DNA of 6,919 nt from assembly GCA_001829505.1 (NCBI GenBank), contig MIBK01000218.1, positions 16,320-23,238 on the forward strand, given 5' to 3'. The notes beneath the pieces were generated by a model. It saw only the letters and a list, made by a program, of their open reading frames with translations. It was not told the DNA's origin and did no database searches. The translations under genes were made by a program, and so were the position numbers. Shown one piece after another: positions 1-6,409 of this stretch; the first letter of the stretch is position 1; the number at the start of each line of letters is the position of its first letter. The stretch comes from Spirochaetes bacterium RBG_16_67_19 (lineage in GTDB: Bacteria; Spirochaetota; Spirochaetia; SZUA-6; DRHE01).

Positions 1-316
1 CCAGCCGCCGGTCCAGGGTCCACAGGCGGGCCTCGGAAAGAAGGGAGGAAGCCAGCAGATGGGCGTCGATCCAGCCCAGGCCGAGACCGTGCTGCTGGTC
101 CACCAGCGCCAAGGTCTCCCTGTGGTCGGCTTGCCGAACCTCGGGAAGGGCTTCCAGCAGGCGCAGCACCTCGTCCCGGTTGCGGAGGTTGCCGCAGGCC
201 AGCTCCCCGATGACGAAGGGGTGCACCAGGACCTGCTCTGCCCGAAGAAGCGCCTGGAGCCGGGCATTGCCTTCCCGCAGGTGATCGACCCAGACGGAGG
301 TATCCACCAGGATCAA
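1..316 (-). CDS. vapC: VapC-type PIN-domain toxin ribonuclease (C-terminus cut by window edge)
   Basis: This is the toxin half of a type II toxin-antitoxin pair. VapC proteins are Mg2+-dependent PIN-domain RNases, often acting on initiator tRNA or rRNA, and are held inactive by VapB. Reading the minus strand from 316 gives about 105 residues beginning MILVDTSVWVDHLREG and reaching WTLDRRL at the left edge. The four acidic PIN residues are visible: D5 (LVDTS), E38 (IGELACG), D84 (WIDAH) and D102 (TLDRR). VapC proteins are usually about 125-135 residues, so some 20-30 should lie outside. The start is a TTG (316-314) whose last bases overlap the vapB stop (TTGA). An AGGA lies 8 nt upstream (complement of 325-328), and MILVDTS is the usual VapC N-terminus, which supports this rare start. 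Family assignment is firm; the RNA target cannot be read from the sequence. Confidence 0.9.
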   Translation of the reverse strand, partial: MILVDTSVWVDHLREGNARLQALLRAEQVLVHPFVIGELACGNLRNRDEVLRLLEALPEVRQADHRETLALVDQQHGLGLGWIDAHLLASSLLSEARLWTLDRRL

Positions 317-519
317 GCAACCCGTCCTGGGCGTCTCCTGGGAATCGGATCCAGGCCGCGCTCCGTGCGCCCCAGTTGCGCCAGCCGGCGGGCGCTTTCC
401 CTGGCGATCAGGGCCTGCAGCCCCAGGCGGACCAGGGCGGTTTTTTCCTTCAGCCCGGTCAGGCGGCCGGCTTCCTGCAGGAGGTCCTGGTCGATGTTCA
501 GCGTAGTTCTCATATGCAT
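313..519 (-). CDS. vapB: VapB-type antitoxin
   Basis: This small antitoxin is encoded immediately upstream of, and overlapping, the VapC toxin gene. VapB neutralises VapC through its C-terminal tail and usually represses its own operon through its N-terminal DNA-binding part. The protein starts MRTTLNIDQDLLQEAGRLTG, followed by LKEKTALVRLGLQALIARES, and ends in a proline- and arginine-rich tail (PIPRRRPGRVA). This is the pattern of the VapB/DUF2191 antitoxin family (PF09957). Two in-frame ATGs are possible: 519 (68 residues, MHMRTT...) and 513 (66 residues, MRTT...). The family N-terminus favours 513, whereas a weak AGGC is better spaced for 519. The open frame continues further upstream to 759, but that part lies over the oppositely oriented PAS gene and looks like a shadow. 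The stop TGA (315-313) overlaps the TTG start of vapC, so translation is probably coupled. Confidence 0.88.
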   Translation of the reverse strand: MHMRTTLNIDQDLLQEAGRLTGLKEKTALVRLGLQALIARESARRLAQLGRTERGLDPIPRRRPGRVA

Positions 520-552
520 CAAGATGCCTGTTTCGTGCAGATGAGTCAAGTA

Positions 553-572
553 GCCGGCGGCGCGCCGCCGGC
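553..572. promoter_or_regulatory. Perfect 20-bp GC palindrome between divergent genes, possible vapBC operator
   Basis: The two 10-base arms are perfectly complementary, with no spacer, centred between 562 and 563 on GGCGCGCC; the symmetry stops at 552/573. It lies 33 nt upstream of the 519 start of vapB and 19 nt upstream of the ATG at 592 of the PAS-GGDEF-EAL gene. VapBC complexes usually bind inverted repeats in their own promoter, so an operator is the simplest reading. No T-run follows on either strand, so an intrinsic terminator is unlikely. The function is inferred; the palindrome itself is seen directly. Confidence 0.45.
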
Positions 573-591
573 CTGAAAAGAATGGGGGGCC

Positions 592-834
592 ATGCCGATC
601 ATGTCGGTAGCGGGTGAAGTCACAGTGAGCCAGCAACCTCAAGCAAGCACGCCTCTGGAGGTCCTCTGGGCCAACAGCTCGGAGGTCCTGTTCCAGGCCG
701 ATGAGCAGGGACGCCTCCACGAGGTCAACCAGGCCTTCAGCGACCTGTTCGGCTGCCACCGGAAGCCGCCCGGGGGCGGGAGGTGGTGGATTTCTTCGAG
801 CCCTCCTCCCGGGAGGAGCTCGGCCGCCGCCTGA
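592..834 (+). pseudogene. N-terminal PAS portion of the GGDEF-EAL gene, separated by a one-base frameshift
   Basis: From ATG 592 this frame gives a convincing PAS-domain start (residues ~22-57: [19 protein letters not shown], then [17 protein letters not shown]). After about 762 it turns into low-quality sequence (PPGGGRWW) and stops at 834. The sense continues in the frame one base back: [20 protein letters not shown], which belongs to the next entry. Adding one base near 757-765, for example CACCGGGAAGCC for CACCGGAAGCC, restores one 723-residue protein over 592-2762. A second possible start is GTG 625, which has GGTGA 8 nt upstream; the ATG at 592 follows a GGGGGG run. The lesion may be a real mutation or a base missed in sequencing. 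It is not an independent gene. Confidence 0.75.
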
Positions 835-2762
835 AGGCGGCCTGCATTGGGACGGTCCCGCAGTCCATGTCCCTGCAGGCGGTGGACCGGGACGGCCGCC
901 TGGTGGCGCTGGAGCTGCGGCTGGTGCCCCATCGCCGCGGCCGGCAGCCGTCCGTCTTCGGTTTGGCGGCCAATCCCGGCGCGACCGGCAACGCGGTGGA
1001 GGAGCTGGAGATCCTGCGCGACAGCTACACGACGCTGTCCGAGACCATGAGCGACCCGATCCTGCAGATCAACGAGAACTTCCGCATCCTGTTCGCCAAC
1101 ACCGCCGTGCAGAACGTGTTCGGCTACCCGCGGGAGGAGCTGGTGGGCAAGGACCTGTCCATGCTCTTCCCGCCCTCCGTGTACGAGCGCTACAGCGGCC
1201 TGCTGCGGAAGTACTTCATCGTCGACGTGGCCGACCGCAAGGCCTCCCGCCTGGAGCACTCGCTGGAAATGCTGGGGCAGAACAAGAACCGCGAGGTGGT
1301 GCCGCTGGAGCTCACCTTCGGCAACTCCAAGAGCCATCGCGGGGAGAGGGTGCTCACCTGCATCGTGCGCGACATCACCCAGCGCAAGATGGCCGAGCGG
1401 CGGCTGCGCTTCCTGGCCTACCACGACAAGCTCACCGAGCTGGGCAACCGCGACCTGTTCTACGTCACCCTGGGCCAGTTCCTGCAGAGCGTGAAACGCT
1501 ACCACGACTCCCAGGGCGCCCTGCTGTTCCTGGACCTGGACGGCTTCAAGAAGGTCAACGACACCCTGGGGCATGCCATCGGCGACCGGGTGCTCTGCGA
1601 GTGCGCCCGGCGGCTTTCCAGCTGCCTGCGGGAGAGCGACCAGGTGTACCGCTTCGGCTCCGAGCTGGAGCCCGGCACGGCGCCCCAGGAGGACCTGTTC
1701 CGCTTCGGCGGGGACGAGTTCGTAATCCTGCTCACCCGCCTGGCCCGGCCCACCGACGCGGCCGTGGTCTCGCAGAAGATCATCGAGGCCATCCGGCGGC
1801 CGTTCCACCTGCCGGGGGTGGAGGACTCCAGCAAGGTCGCGGTGGGGGTGAGCATCGGCATCGCCCTCATCCCCGAGGACGGCACCGATCCCATGTCCCT
1901 GATCCGCAGCGCCGACGTGGCCATGTACAAGGCCAAGGAGCAGCACAACCGCTACGTGTATTTCACCGCCGAGTTGAACGAGAAGGCCCGCGAGCGGGTG
2001 ACCCTGGAGTCCGGGCTGCGCGGGGCCCTGGACAAGCGGCAGCTGGACCTGTACTACCAGCCGATTGTGAACGGCTTCGGGCACATCGAAGGGGCGGAGG
2101 CCCTCCTGCGCTGGCGCAACTCCAGCGGGGAGCAGGTGCCCCCCTCGCACTTCATCCCCGTGGCAGAGGATACCGGTCTGATCCTGCCGATCGGCGACTG
2201 GGTGCTGGAACGGGCCTGCCGAGACCTGCGCTCCTGGAACGAGAACGGCCACGCCGAGCTGTACATCTCGGTGAACCTCTCCTCCCGGCAGATGGTGCGG
2301 GAAGACATGGTGCACCGCCTGCTGGAGGTGATCCGCGACACGGGAGTGAATCCGTCCAACCTGAAGATTGAGATCACCGAGACCAGCCTGATGCACGACC
2401 CGCAGGCGGCGCGCCGCCAGCTGGAGGAGATCAAGACCCGCCACCCCGGCATACGCATCGCCATCGACGATTTCGGCACGGGCTACTCCTCGCTGGCCTA
2501 CCTGTCCGACTTCCCGGTCGACTTATTGAAGATCGACCGCCGCTTCGTGATCAACCTGGACAAGGGCCAGAACGCCCGCATCGTCAACAGCATCATCGCC
2601 CTGGCCCGCAACCTGAAAATGGACGTCGTGGCCGAAGGGGTGGAGACGGTCGACCAGTTCCGCTACCTGTCCGCGCAGGATTGCCGGACCTTCCAGGGCT
2701 TCTACTTCGCCAAGCCCATGAACTCCGTCGAGCTGAGCGGCCTGCTGGCCTCGAAAAAGTGA
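783..2762 (+). CDS. PAS-PAS-GGDEF-EAL protein: cyclic-di-GMP cyclase/phosphodiesterase (N-terminus frameshifted)
   Basis: GGDEF domains make c-di-GMP from two GTP, and EAL domains hydrolyse it to pGpG. Numbering is for the repaired 723-residue protein from ATG 592. Order: PAS-1 (~22-115, broken at the frameshift), PAS-2 (~140-260, ending in the PAC-like [14 protein letters not shown]), GGDEF (~270-440), EAL (~460-715). The cyclase motif GGDEF is intact at 373-377. EAL residues are all present: E503 (EALLRW), N562 (VNLSSRQ), E594 (EITET), D626-D627 (DDFGTGYSS), K647 (LKIDR), E682 and E685 (AEGVET), Q702 (FQGFYF). Both activities therefore look possible. RESD (347-350), the usual inhibitory I-site, is followed by a 17-residue insertion before GGDEF. 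No membrane segment is seen, so it is probably cytosolic. As the DNA stands, translation would need the GTG at 783, which gives 659 residues lacking most of PAS-1. The start is set by the frameshift, not by a ribosome-binding site. Confidence 0.9.
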   Translation: MVDFFEPSSREELGRRLKAACIGTVPQSMSLQAVDRDGRLVALELRLVPHRRGRQPSVFGLAANPGATGNAVEELEILRDSYTTLSETMSDPILQINENFRILFANTAVQNVFGYPREELVGKDLSMLFPPSVYERYSGLLRKYFIVDVADRKASRLEHSLEMLGQNKNREVVPLELTFGNSKSHRGERVLTCIVRDITQRKMAERRLRFLAYHDKLTELGNRDLFYVTLGQFLQSVKRYHDSQGALLFLDLDGFKKVNDTLGHAIGDRVLCECARRLSSCLRESDQVYRFGSELEPGTAPQEDLFRFGGDEFVILLTRLARPTDAAVVSQKIIEAIRRPFHLPGVEDSSKVAVGVSIGIALIPEDGTDPMSLIRSADVAMYKAKEQHNRYVYFTAELNEKARERVTLESGLRGALDKRQLDLYYQPIVNGFGHIEGAEALLRWRNSSGEQVPPSHFIPVAEDTGLILPIGDWVLERACRDLRSWNENGHAELYISVNLSSRQMVREDMVHRLLEVIRDTGVNPSNLKIEITETSLMHDPQAARRQLEEIKTRHPGIRIAIDDFGTGYSSLAYLSDFPVDLLKIDRRFVINLDKGQNARIVNSIIALARNLKMDVVAEGVETVDQFRYLSAQDCRTFQGFYFAKPMNSVELSGLLASKK

Positions 2763-2791
2763 TAGACGCCCGGACGGGACTTCGACATAAT
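2763..2791 (+). promoter_or_regulatory. Sigma-70-like promoter upstream of the ATPase/cNMP-binding gene
   Basis: TAGACG (2763-2768, 4 of 6 to TTGACA) and CATAAT (2786-2791, 5 of 6 to TATAAT) are separated by exactly 17 bp. They sit in the 46-bp gap after the GGDEF-EAL stop. Transcription would start near 2798, about 11 nt before the ATG at 2809, leaving a very short leader. It would drive the ATPase/cNMP-binding gene and the acetyltransferase gene behind it. This is pattern matching only; read-through from the upstream gene is also possible. Confidence 0.4.
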
Positions 2792-2808
2792 GGGGGCCGG
2801 GCAACCTC

Positions 2809-4086
2809 ATGGGCAACATTGCCATACTGAGCACGGACGACCGCACCAACCAGGCCATCCTCCAGGCCTGCGCGGACTTCGGGGACGAGTTTGTGCCCGT
2901 GTACCTGCGGGACAAGAGCCTCATCGTCCAGTACCTGAACTACGAGCTGCCCGAGATCATCGTGGTGAACTGCTCGGACAAGTACATCAAGCTCAAGGCG
3001 ATCCTGAAGGAGATCAAGGGCGATCCCTGGCTGTACTCGGGGGGCTTCGTGCTGCTGCACGAGGAGGAGAGCGAGCAGGAGCTGCTGAAGAGCTTCGCCG
3101 GGATCAACCTGCTGTCGATCATTCCCCTGGACAAGCTCGCGGATTACTTCCCCCGCCTGCTGCGCATCCTGACCCAGAACCGGGGCATCCTGGCCCAGCG
3201 TGACCTGCACTTCCTCCTGCAGGCCAACCTGTCCGGCTCCTTCCTGCTGGAGAACGACCCCTTCGACCTGATCACCTATTCCAACCTGCTGGCCAATTTC
3301 CTGTTCAACGCCAACCTGGTGGACATGGACGGCAAGGTCCGCTTCTACGTGGCCCTCATGGAGCTGCTGATCAACGCCATCGAGCACGGCAACTGCCGGA
3401 TCAGCTACGAGGAGAAGAGCGCCTGGCTGGACCAGGGCAAGGACATCCTGGACCTGATCCGGGAGAAGAACAAGGACCCGGCCATCGCCAGCCGCAAGGT
3501 CTACCTGAGCTACCGCATCGGGCCCAACAAGTCCAGCTTCCTCATCCGCGACGAGGGCGACGGTTTCGACTGGAAGGCCCGCTGGGCGCGGCGGGGGGAG
3601 GACGGGCTGGAGGAGCTGCACGGACGGGGCATCGCCATGGCCGAGCTGTACCTCTCCTCCCTCGCCTACAACGAGAAGGGCAACGAGGTCACCCTGGAGC
3701 TGCGGCACGCCGGCAGCGAGGGCAAGGTGGTGCCCAAGGTGTTCACCGACCAGGAAGAGGTGGTGATCCAGGACGGGGAGATCGTCTTCACCCAGGGGGA
3801 GAAGTCCAACCACCTGTTCTACATCGTGTCGGGGCAGTTCGAGATCATCGCCAACGGCAAGTGCGTCTCGGTGCTCACCCCCCAGGACATCTTCCTGGGG
3901 GAGATGTCCTTCCTGCTCAACAACCGCCGCTCCGCCACCGTGCGGGCCAAGGGCCGGGGCGTCCTGATCAAGATCACCAAGGAGGCCTTCATCAACGCGA
4001 TCAAGGAGCGCCCCCACTACGGCATCTTCCTGGCCCGCCTGCTTTCGCAGCGCCTGGTGAAGCTGCACAAGGCCATCACCGCCTGA
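2809..4086 (+). CDS. Receiver-like / RsbW-type ATPase / cyclic-nucleotide-binding three-domain protein
   Basis: This 425-residue protein has three parts and no membrane segment. Residues 1-~130 look like a degenerate response-regulator receiver: D10-D11 at the end of strand 1, but N54 (VVNCSDK) where the phospho-aspartate should be, so it is probably not phosphorylated. Residues ~150-300 are a GHKL ATPase fold: N-box with E185, N189 and EHGN (192-195), G1 box DEGDGF (248-253), G2 box HGRGIAMA (271-278). There is no histidine phosphorylation helix, so it resembles SpoIIAB/RsbW anti-sigma kinases more than a sensor kinase. Residues ~310-425 are a cyclic-nucleotide-binding domain whose phosphate-binding cassette has G364-E365 and R374-S-A-T. 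No helix-turn-helix follows, so it is not a CRP-type regulator. It could be a nucleotide-gated serine kinase or partner switch; no STAS or PP2C partner is nearby. ATG 2809 lacks a clear Shine-Dalgarno (a GGGGGCCGGG run is 8 nt upstream). Domain calls are good; the role is inference. Confidence 0.85.
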   Translation: MGNIAILSTDDRTNQAILQACADFGDEFVPVYLRDKSLIVQYLNYELPEIIVVNCSDKYIKLKAILKEIKGDPWLYSGGFVLLHEEESEQELLKSFAGINLLSIIPLDKLADYFPRLLRILTQNRGILAQRDLHFLLQANLSGSFLLENDPFDLITYSNLLANFLFNANLVDMDGKVRFYVALMELLINAIEHGNCRISYEEKSAWLDQGKDILDLIREKNKDPAIASRKVYLSYRIGPNKSSFLIRDEGDGFDWKARWARRGEDGLEELHGRGIAMAELYLSSLAYNEKGNEVTLELRHAGSEGKVVPKVFTDQEEVVIQDGEIVFTQGEKSNHLFYIVSGQFEIIANGKCVSVLTPQDIFLGEMSFLLNNRRSATVRAKGRGVLIKITKEAFINAIKERPHYGIFLARLLSQRLVKLHKAITA

Positions 4087-4092
4087 GGCTCC

Positions 4093-5223
4093 ATGGGCGT
4101 GGAGGTCCTGCCGGTAGCCGGCCCGCGCAGCGCGGAGGCCAGGGCCTTCCTGGAGCTGCCTTATACCCTCTACGCCTCCTGCCCGCAGTGGGTACCCCCC
4201 CTGCGCGGCCAGGTGCGCGAGCTTCTGGAGCGCCGGCACCCGTTCTTCGAGCATTCCCCGGGACAGTTTTTCCTCGCCCGGCGGGGGGCGACCGCAGTGG
4301 GACGTGTTCTGGCCCTGGAGAACACCCGGTACAATGCGCGCCATGACCGGCGTTTCGGCTGGTTCTACCTTTTCGAGTGCGAGCAGGACCCCGAAACCTC
4401 CAGAGCCCTGCTGGCGGAGGTGGAGCGCTGGGCCCGTGGACGCGGCTTGAGCTCCGTAGCCGGGCCCGGGGGCATGGGGGCGGGAGCGGGCGTCGGGGTC
4501 CTGGTGGACGGATTCGAGCACCGCGCGGCCATGACCATGATGGGCTGGAATCCCCCCTACTATGCCGGCCTGCTGGAGCAGGCCGGCTACACGCCCTTCA
4601 AGCACTACTACTCGGCACGCCTCGCGCGGGACATCTTCCGCCTGCCGGAGCGGGTGCGCAGCGTGGCGGAAAAGGTGCTGGCCCGCGGGCGCTTCCAACT
4701 GTTGGAGTTCCGGCGCAAGCGCGAGCTGCTGGCCCTGGCCCCGCGCCTGGGCCAGATCTACAACGCGGCCATCGCGGCCAGCCACCCGGACTCCTATCCG
4801 TACAGCGAAGGAGAGTTGAGTCAGGTGATCCGGCAGTTCGCACAGGTGGCCGAGCCCGGGCTGATCAAGGTGATCGCCTACGATGGGCAGCCCGCGGGCT
4901 TCGTATTCGGCTTTCCGGACCTGTCCGCCGCATTGCAGCGCGCCCGCGGGCGCCTGCGGCCCTGGAACCTCCTGGACCTGGCCGCCGAGTACCGCCGCAC
5001 CGACTCGCTGATCATCAATGGCGCCGGCATCCTGCCGGAGTACCAGCGCCTGGGGGGCAACGCGCTGCTGTACCATACGCTGGAGCGCACCGCCAACACC
5101 GGGCGCTTCCGGCAGGCGGAGATGACCCAGATCGCCGACACCACCTCCCTGATGCTGTCGGACATGAAGACCCTGGGCGGCACGGTGTACAAGACCCATC
5201 GGGTCTACAAGCGTGACCTCTGA
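4093..5223 (+). CDS. GNAT-type N-acyltransferase, YghO-like two-lobed family
   Basis: This 376-residue soluble protein resembles the YghO-like group of uncharacterised GNAT proteins. The N-terminal half carries the family's typical opening: LPYTLYASCPQWVPPLRGQV (23-42), HPFFEH (49-54), FFLARR (59-64) and VGRVLAL (69-75). The middle has VLVDGF (136-141) and MGWNPPYYAGLLEQAGY (150-166). The C-terminal half has the acyl-CoA-binding motif A, in the form GILPEYQRLGGNALLYHTLE (312-331), with Q318 and G321 in the QxxGxG/A position; N323 replaces the usual last G/A. GNAT enzymes transfer an acyl group from acyl-CoA to an amine, but this family's substrate is not known to me. It begins 6 nt after the stop of the nucleotide-binding gene, with GAGG (4085-4088) overlapping that stop as the ribosome-binding site. 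The two genes are therefore probably one operon. GTG 4099 is an alternative start with more usual spacing. Confidence 0.8.
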   Translation: MGVEVLPVAGPRSAEARAFLELPYTLYASCPQWVPPLRGQVRELLERRHPFFEHSPGQFFLARRGATAVGRVLALENTRYNARHDRRFGWFYLFECEQDPETSRALLAEVERWARGRGLSSVAGPGGMGAGAGVGVLVDGFEHRAAMTMMGWNPPYYAGLLEQAGYTPFKHYYSARLARDIFRLPERVRSVAEKVLARGRFQLLEFRRKRELLALAPRLGQIYNAAIAASHPDSYPYSEGELSQVIRQFAQVAEPGLIKVIAYDGQPAGFVFGFPDLSAALQRARGRLRPWNLLDLAAEYRRTDSLIINGAGILPEYQRLGGNALLYHTLERTANTGRFRQAEMTQIADTTSLMLSDMKTLGGTVYKTHRVYKRDL

Positions 5224-5272
5224 CACTGGCGGGCTTTCCCGGGAGCGAGTATCATAAAGGCAGGAGGCCGAC

Positions 5273-5539
5273 ATGGCGGAAGAGGGCGACAAGAAGAACG
5301 AGTTTCGCGTGAGCGGCGAGGACCTGCTGCGGAAGGTCAAGGACCTGATCCGCGAGGGCAACATTCGTCGAATAATCATCAAGGACGAGCAGGGCAAGAC
5401 CTACCTGGAGATCCCCCTGACCTTCGGGGTGGTGGGCGTGGTCCTGGCCCCCGTATTGGCGGCGATCGGCGCGCTGGCGGCCATGGCCGGCAACTTCACC
5501 ATCCAGATCGTCAAGCGCGACGAGAAGGGCGGCGAGTGA
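5273..5539 (+). CDS. DUF4342 domain small membrane protein
   Basis: This 88-residue protein matches the DUF4342 pattern: an amphipathic start (FRVSGEDLLRKVKDLIREGN, 11-30), a basic strand RRIIIKDEQGKTYLEIPL (32-49), then one hydrophobic segment (about 51-71, FGVVGVVLAPVLAAIGALAA) and a short charged tail. The N-terminal part probably lies in the cytoplasm beside the membrane. No function is known for the family. The start is well supported by AGGAGG (5262-5267) 5 nt before ATG. A TATCAT (-10-like, 5250-5255) lies upstream, but no -35 stands at the proper distance. It overlaps the following AHSA1 gene by 4 bases (GTGA). Confidence 0.85.
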   Translation: MAEEGDKKNEFRVSGEDLLRKVKDLIREGNIRRIIIKDEQGKTYLEIPLTFGVVGVVLAPVLAAIGALAAMAGNFTIQIVKRDEKGGE

Positions 5540-5973
5540 GCGCGCCGGAGCCGGAATCCTTCGAGGTCTCCACGGTGCTGCCGGCCGAGCCCGAGCAGGT
5601 GTATCGGGCCTGGCTGGACAGCGCCGGGCACACGGCCTTCACCGGCGGCCAGGCCGAGGTGGAGGCGCGGGTGGGCGGGCGGTTCACCGCCTGGGACGGC
5701 TACATCGAGGGGCGGACCCTGGAGATGCAGCCCCCCGGCGCGCTCGCCAGCGGGCGACTGCGCATCCTGCAGAGCTGGCGCACCACGGAGTTTCCCGAAG
5801 GCAGCCCGGACTCCCGCCTGGAGGTGCTTCTGGAGAAAGCCCGCGGCGGCACCCGGATCACCCTGAAGCACAGCGACATCCCGGCGGGCCAGGGCGCCGA
5901 GTACGCGCAGGGCTGGGCGGACCACTACTTCACTCCGATGATGCGCTACTTCTCCGGGAAGAAAGGCGCCTGA
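5536..5973 (+). CDS. SRPBCC/AHSA1-family protein
   Basis: This 145-residue protein has the hydrophobic-pocket START/SRPBCC fold of the Aha1 C-terminal-like group (PF08327). Typical signs are an early VSTVLPAEPEQVYRAWLD (11-28), the strand pair VGGRFTAWDGYIEGR (46-60), LQSWRTTEFPEGSPDSRLEV (78-97), and the closing helix GWADHYFTPMMRYF (126-139). Such proteins bind small hydrophobic ligands or partner proteins; the bacterial members mostly have no known substrate, and the Hsp90-activator name is only by resemblance. The GTG start (5536) overlaps the DUF4342 stop in GTGA, so the two are very likely translated together. Its last 44 bp overlap the 3' end of the converging YfiM-like gene. Confidence 0.85.
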   Translation: MSAPEPESFEVSTVLPAEPEQVYRAWLDSAGHTAFTGGQAEVEARVGGRFTAWDGYIEGRTLEMQPPGALASGRLRILQSWRTTEFPEGSPDSRLEVLLEKARGGTRITLKHSDIPAGQGAEYAQGWADHYFTPMMRYFSGKKGA

Positions 5974-6409
5974 GCAGGCCCGCCGCCGGAGGAAGCGCCA
6001 GGGCGATCCCGAAGCTCGCATAAACCGGCGACATACGGGCCTGGCGGTCGCCGGCGCTGGCGGCAAAGACCATGGCGGCGACGGCCAGACCCCCGGCCGC
6101 CGTGGCCAGAAAATCCGACCACTCCGGCCGGCCGAAGCCCGCCCGGTCCAGCAGTTCCTTGGCGGCCCCCGCACCCAGCGCCGCGCCCAGGCCGACCCCC
6201 GAAACGCGCAGCGCATAGGCGGGGTCCGATAGCGTTGAATCCCGCCAGGCCGGCGCCGCCGCCGCCGAGGCCAGCAGGGCGCAGGAAGCGCCGAACAGGA
6301 AGTGCAGCGCCTTGTCCTCGGCCAGAGAGGATCGGCCGGGGGTTTGCGCGGCCGCCGGGGTGAGCGCCGCCAGCAGCAGTAATAGAAGAATCCGTCCGCC
6401 TCGGGGCAT
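5930..6409 (-). CDS. Exported protein, YfiM/DUF2279-like
   Basis: Read from ATG 6409 this gives 159 residues. Residues 1-21 (MPRGGRILLLLLLAALTPAA plus A) are a clear Sec signal peptide with an AAA|Q cleavage site and no lipobox cysteine. The mature part has DKALHFLFGASCALLAS (32-48), a glycine/alanine-rich hydrophobic stretch leading to GAAKELLDRAGFGRPEWSDF (81-100) and LATAAGGLAVAAMVFA (101-116). The DKAxHF...AKELxD...W(K/S)DxxxxxAG spacing is that of the YfiM/DUF2279 group, which has no known role. One or more segments may span the inner membrane. The frame stays open to ATG 6463, but 6409 puts the signal peptide at the N-terminus. A TATACT (complement of 6417-6422) just upstream resembles a -10 box, without a good -35. 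It runs opposite to its neighbours and its end overlaps the AHSA1 gene by 44 bp. Confidence 0.7.
   Translation of the reverse strand: MPRGGRILLLLLLAALTPAAAQTPGRSSLAEDKALHFLFGASCALLASAAAAPAWRDSTLSDPAYALRVSGVGLGAALGAGAAKELLDRAGFGRPEWSDFLATAAGGLAVAAMVFAASAGDRQARMSPVYASFGIALALPPAAGLLRRLSSRRSSASSE

Noticed and set aside
544..549. TTGACT on the minus strand as a -35 box for vapB
   Set aside because: At 17-bp spacing the -10 position is CATCTT, a poor match, and the transcript would start inside the beginning of vapB.
757..783. Programmed -1 ribosomal frameshift in the PAS domain
   Set aside because: No X-XXY-YYZ slippery heptamer in the right phase and no clear downstream stem-loop; mutation or a missed base is simpler.
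5228..5244. Short inverted repeat CGGG-CTTT-CCCG after the acetyltransferase gene as a terminator
   Set aside because: Only four pairs and no T-run follows, so intrinsic termination is not supported.
2593..5397. A 934-codon open frame on the minus strand across three genes
   Set aside because: It lies antisense to well-supported domain proteins, has no recognisable domain, and is typical of shadow frames in GC-rich DNA. The same holds for the 601-codon minus-strand frame at 639-2444 and the 556-codon plus-strand frame at 701-2371.
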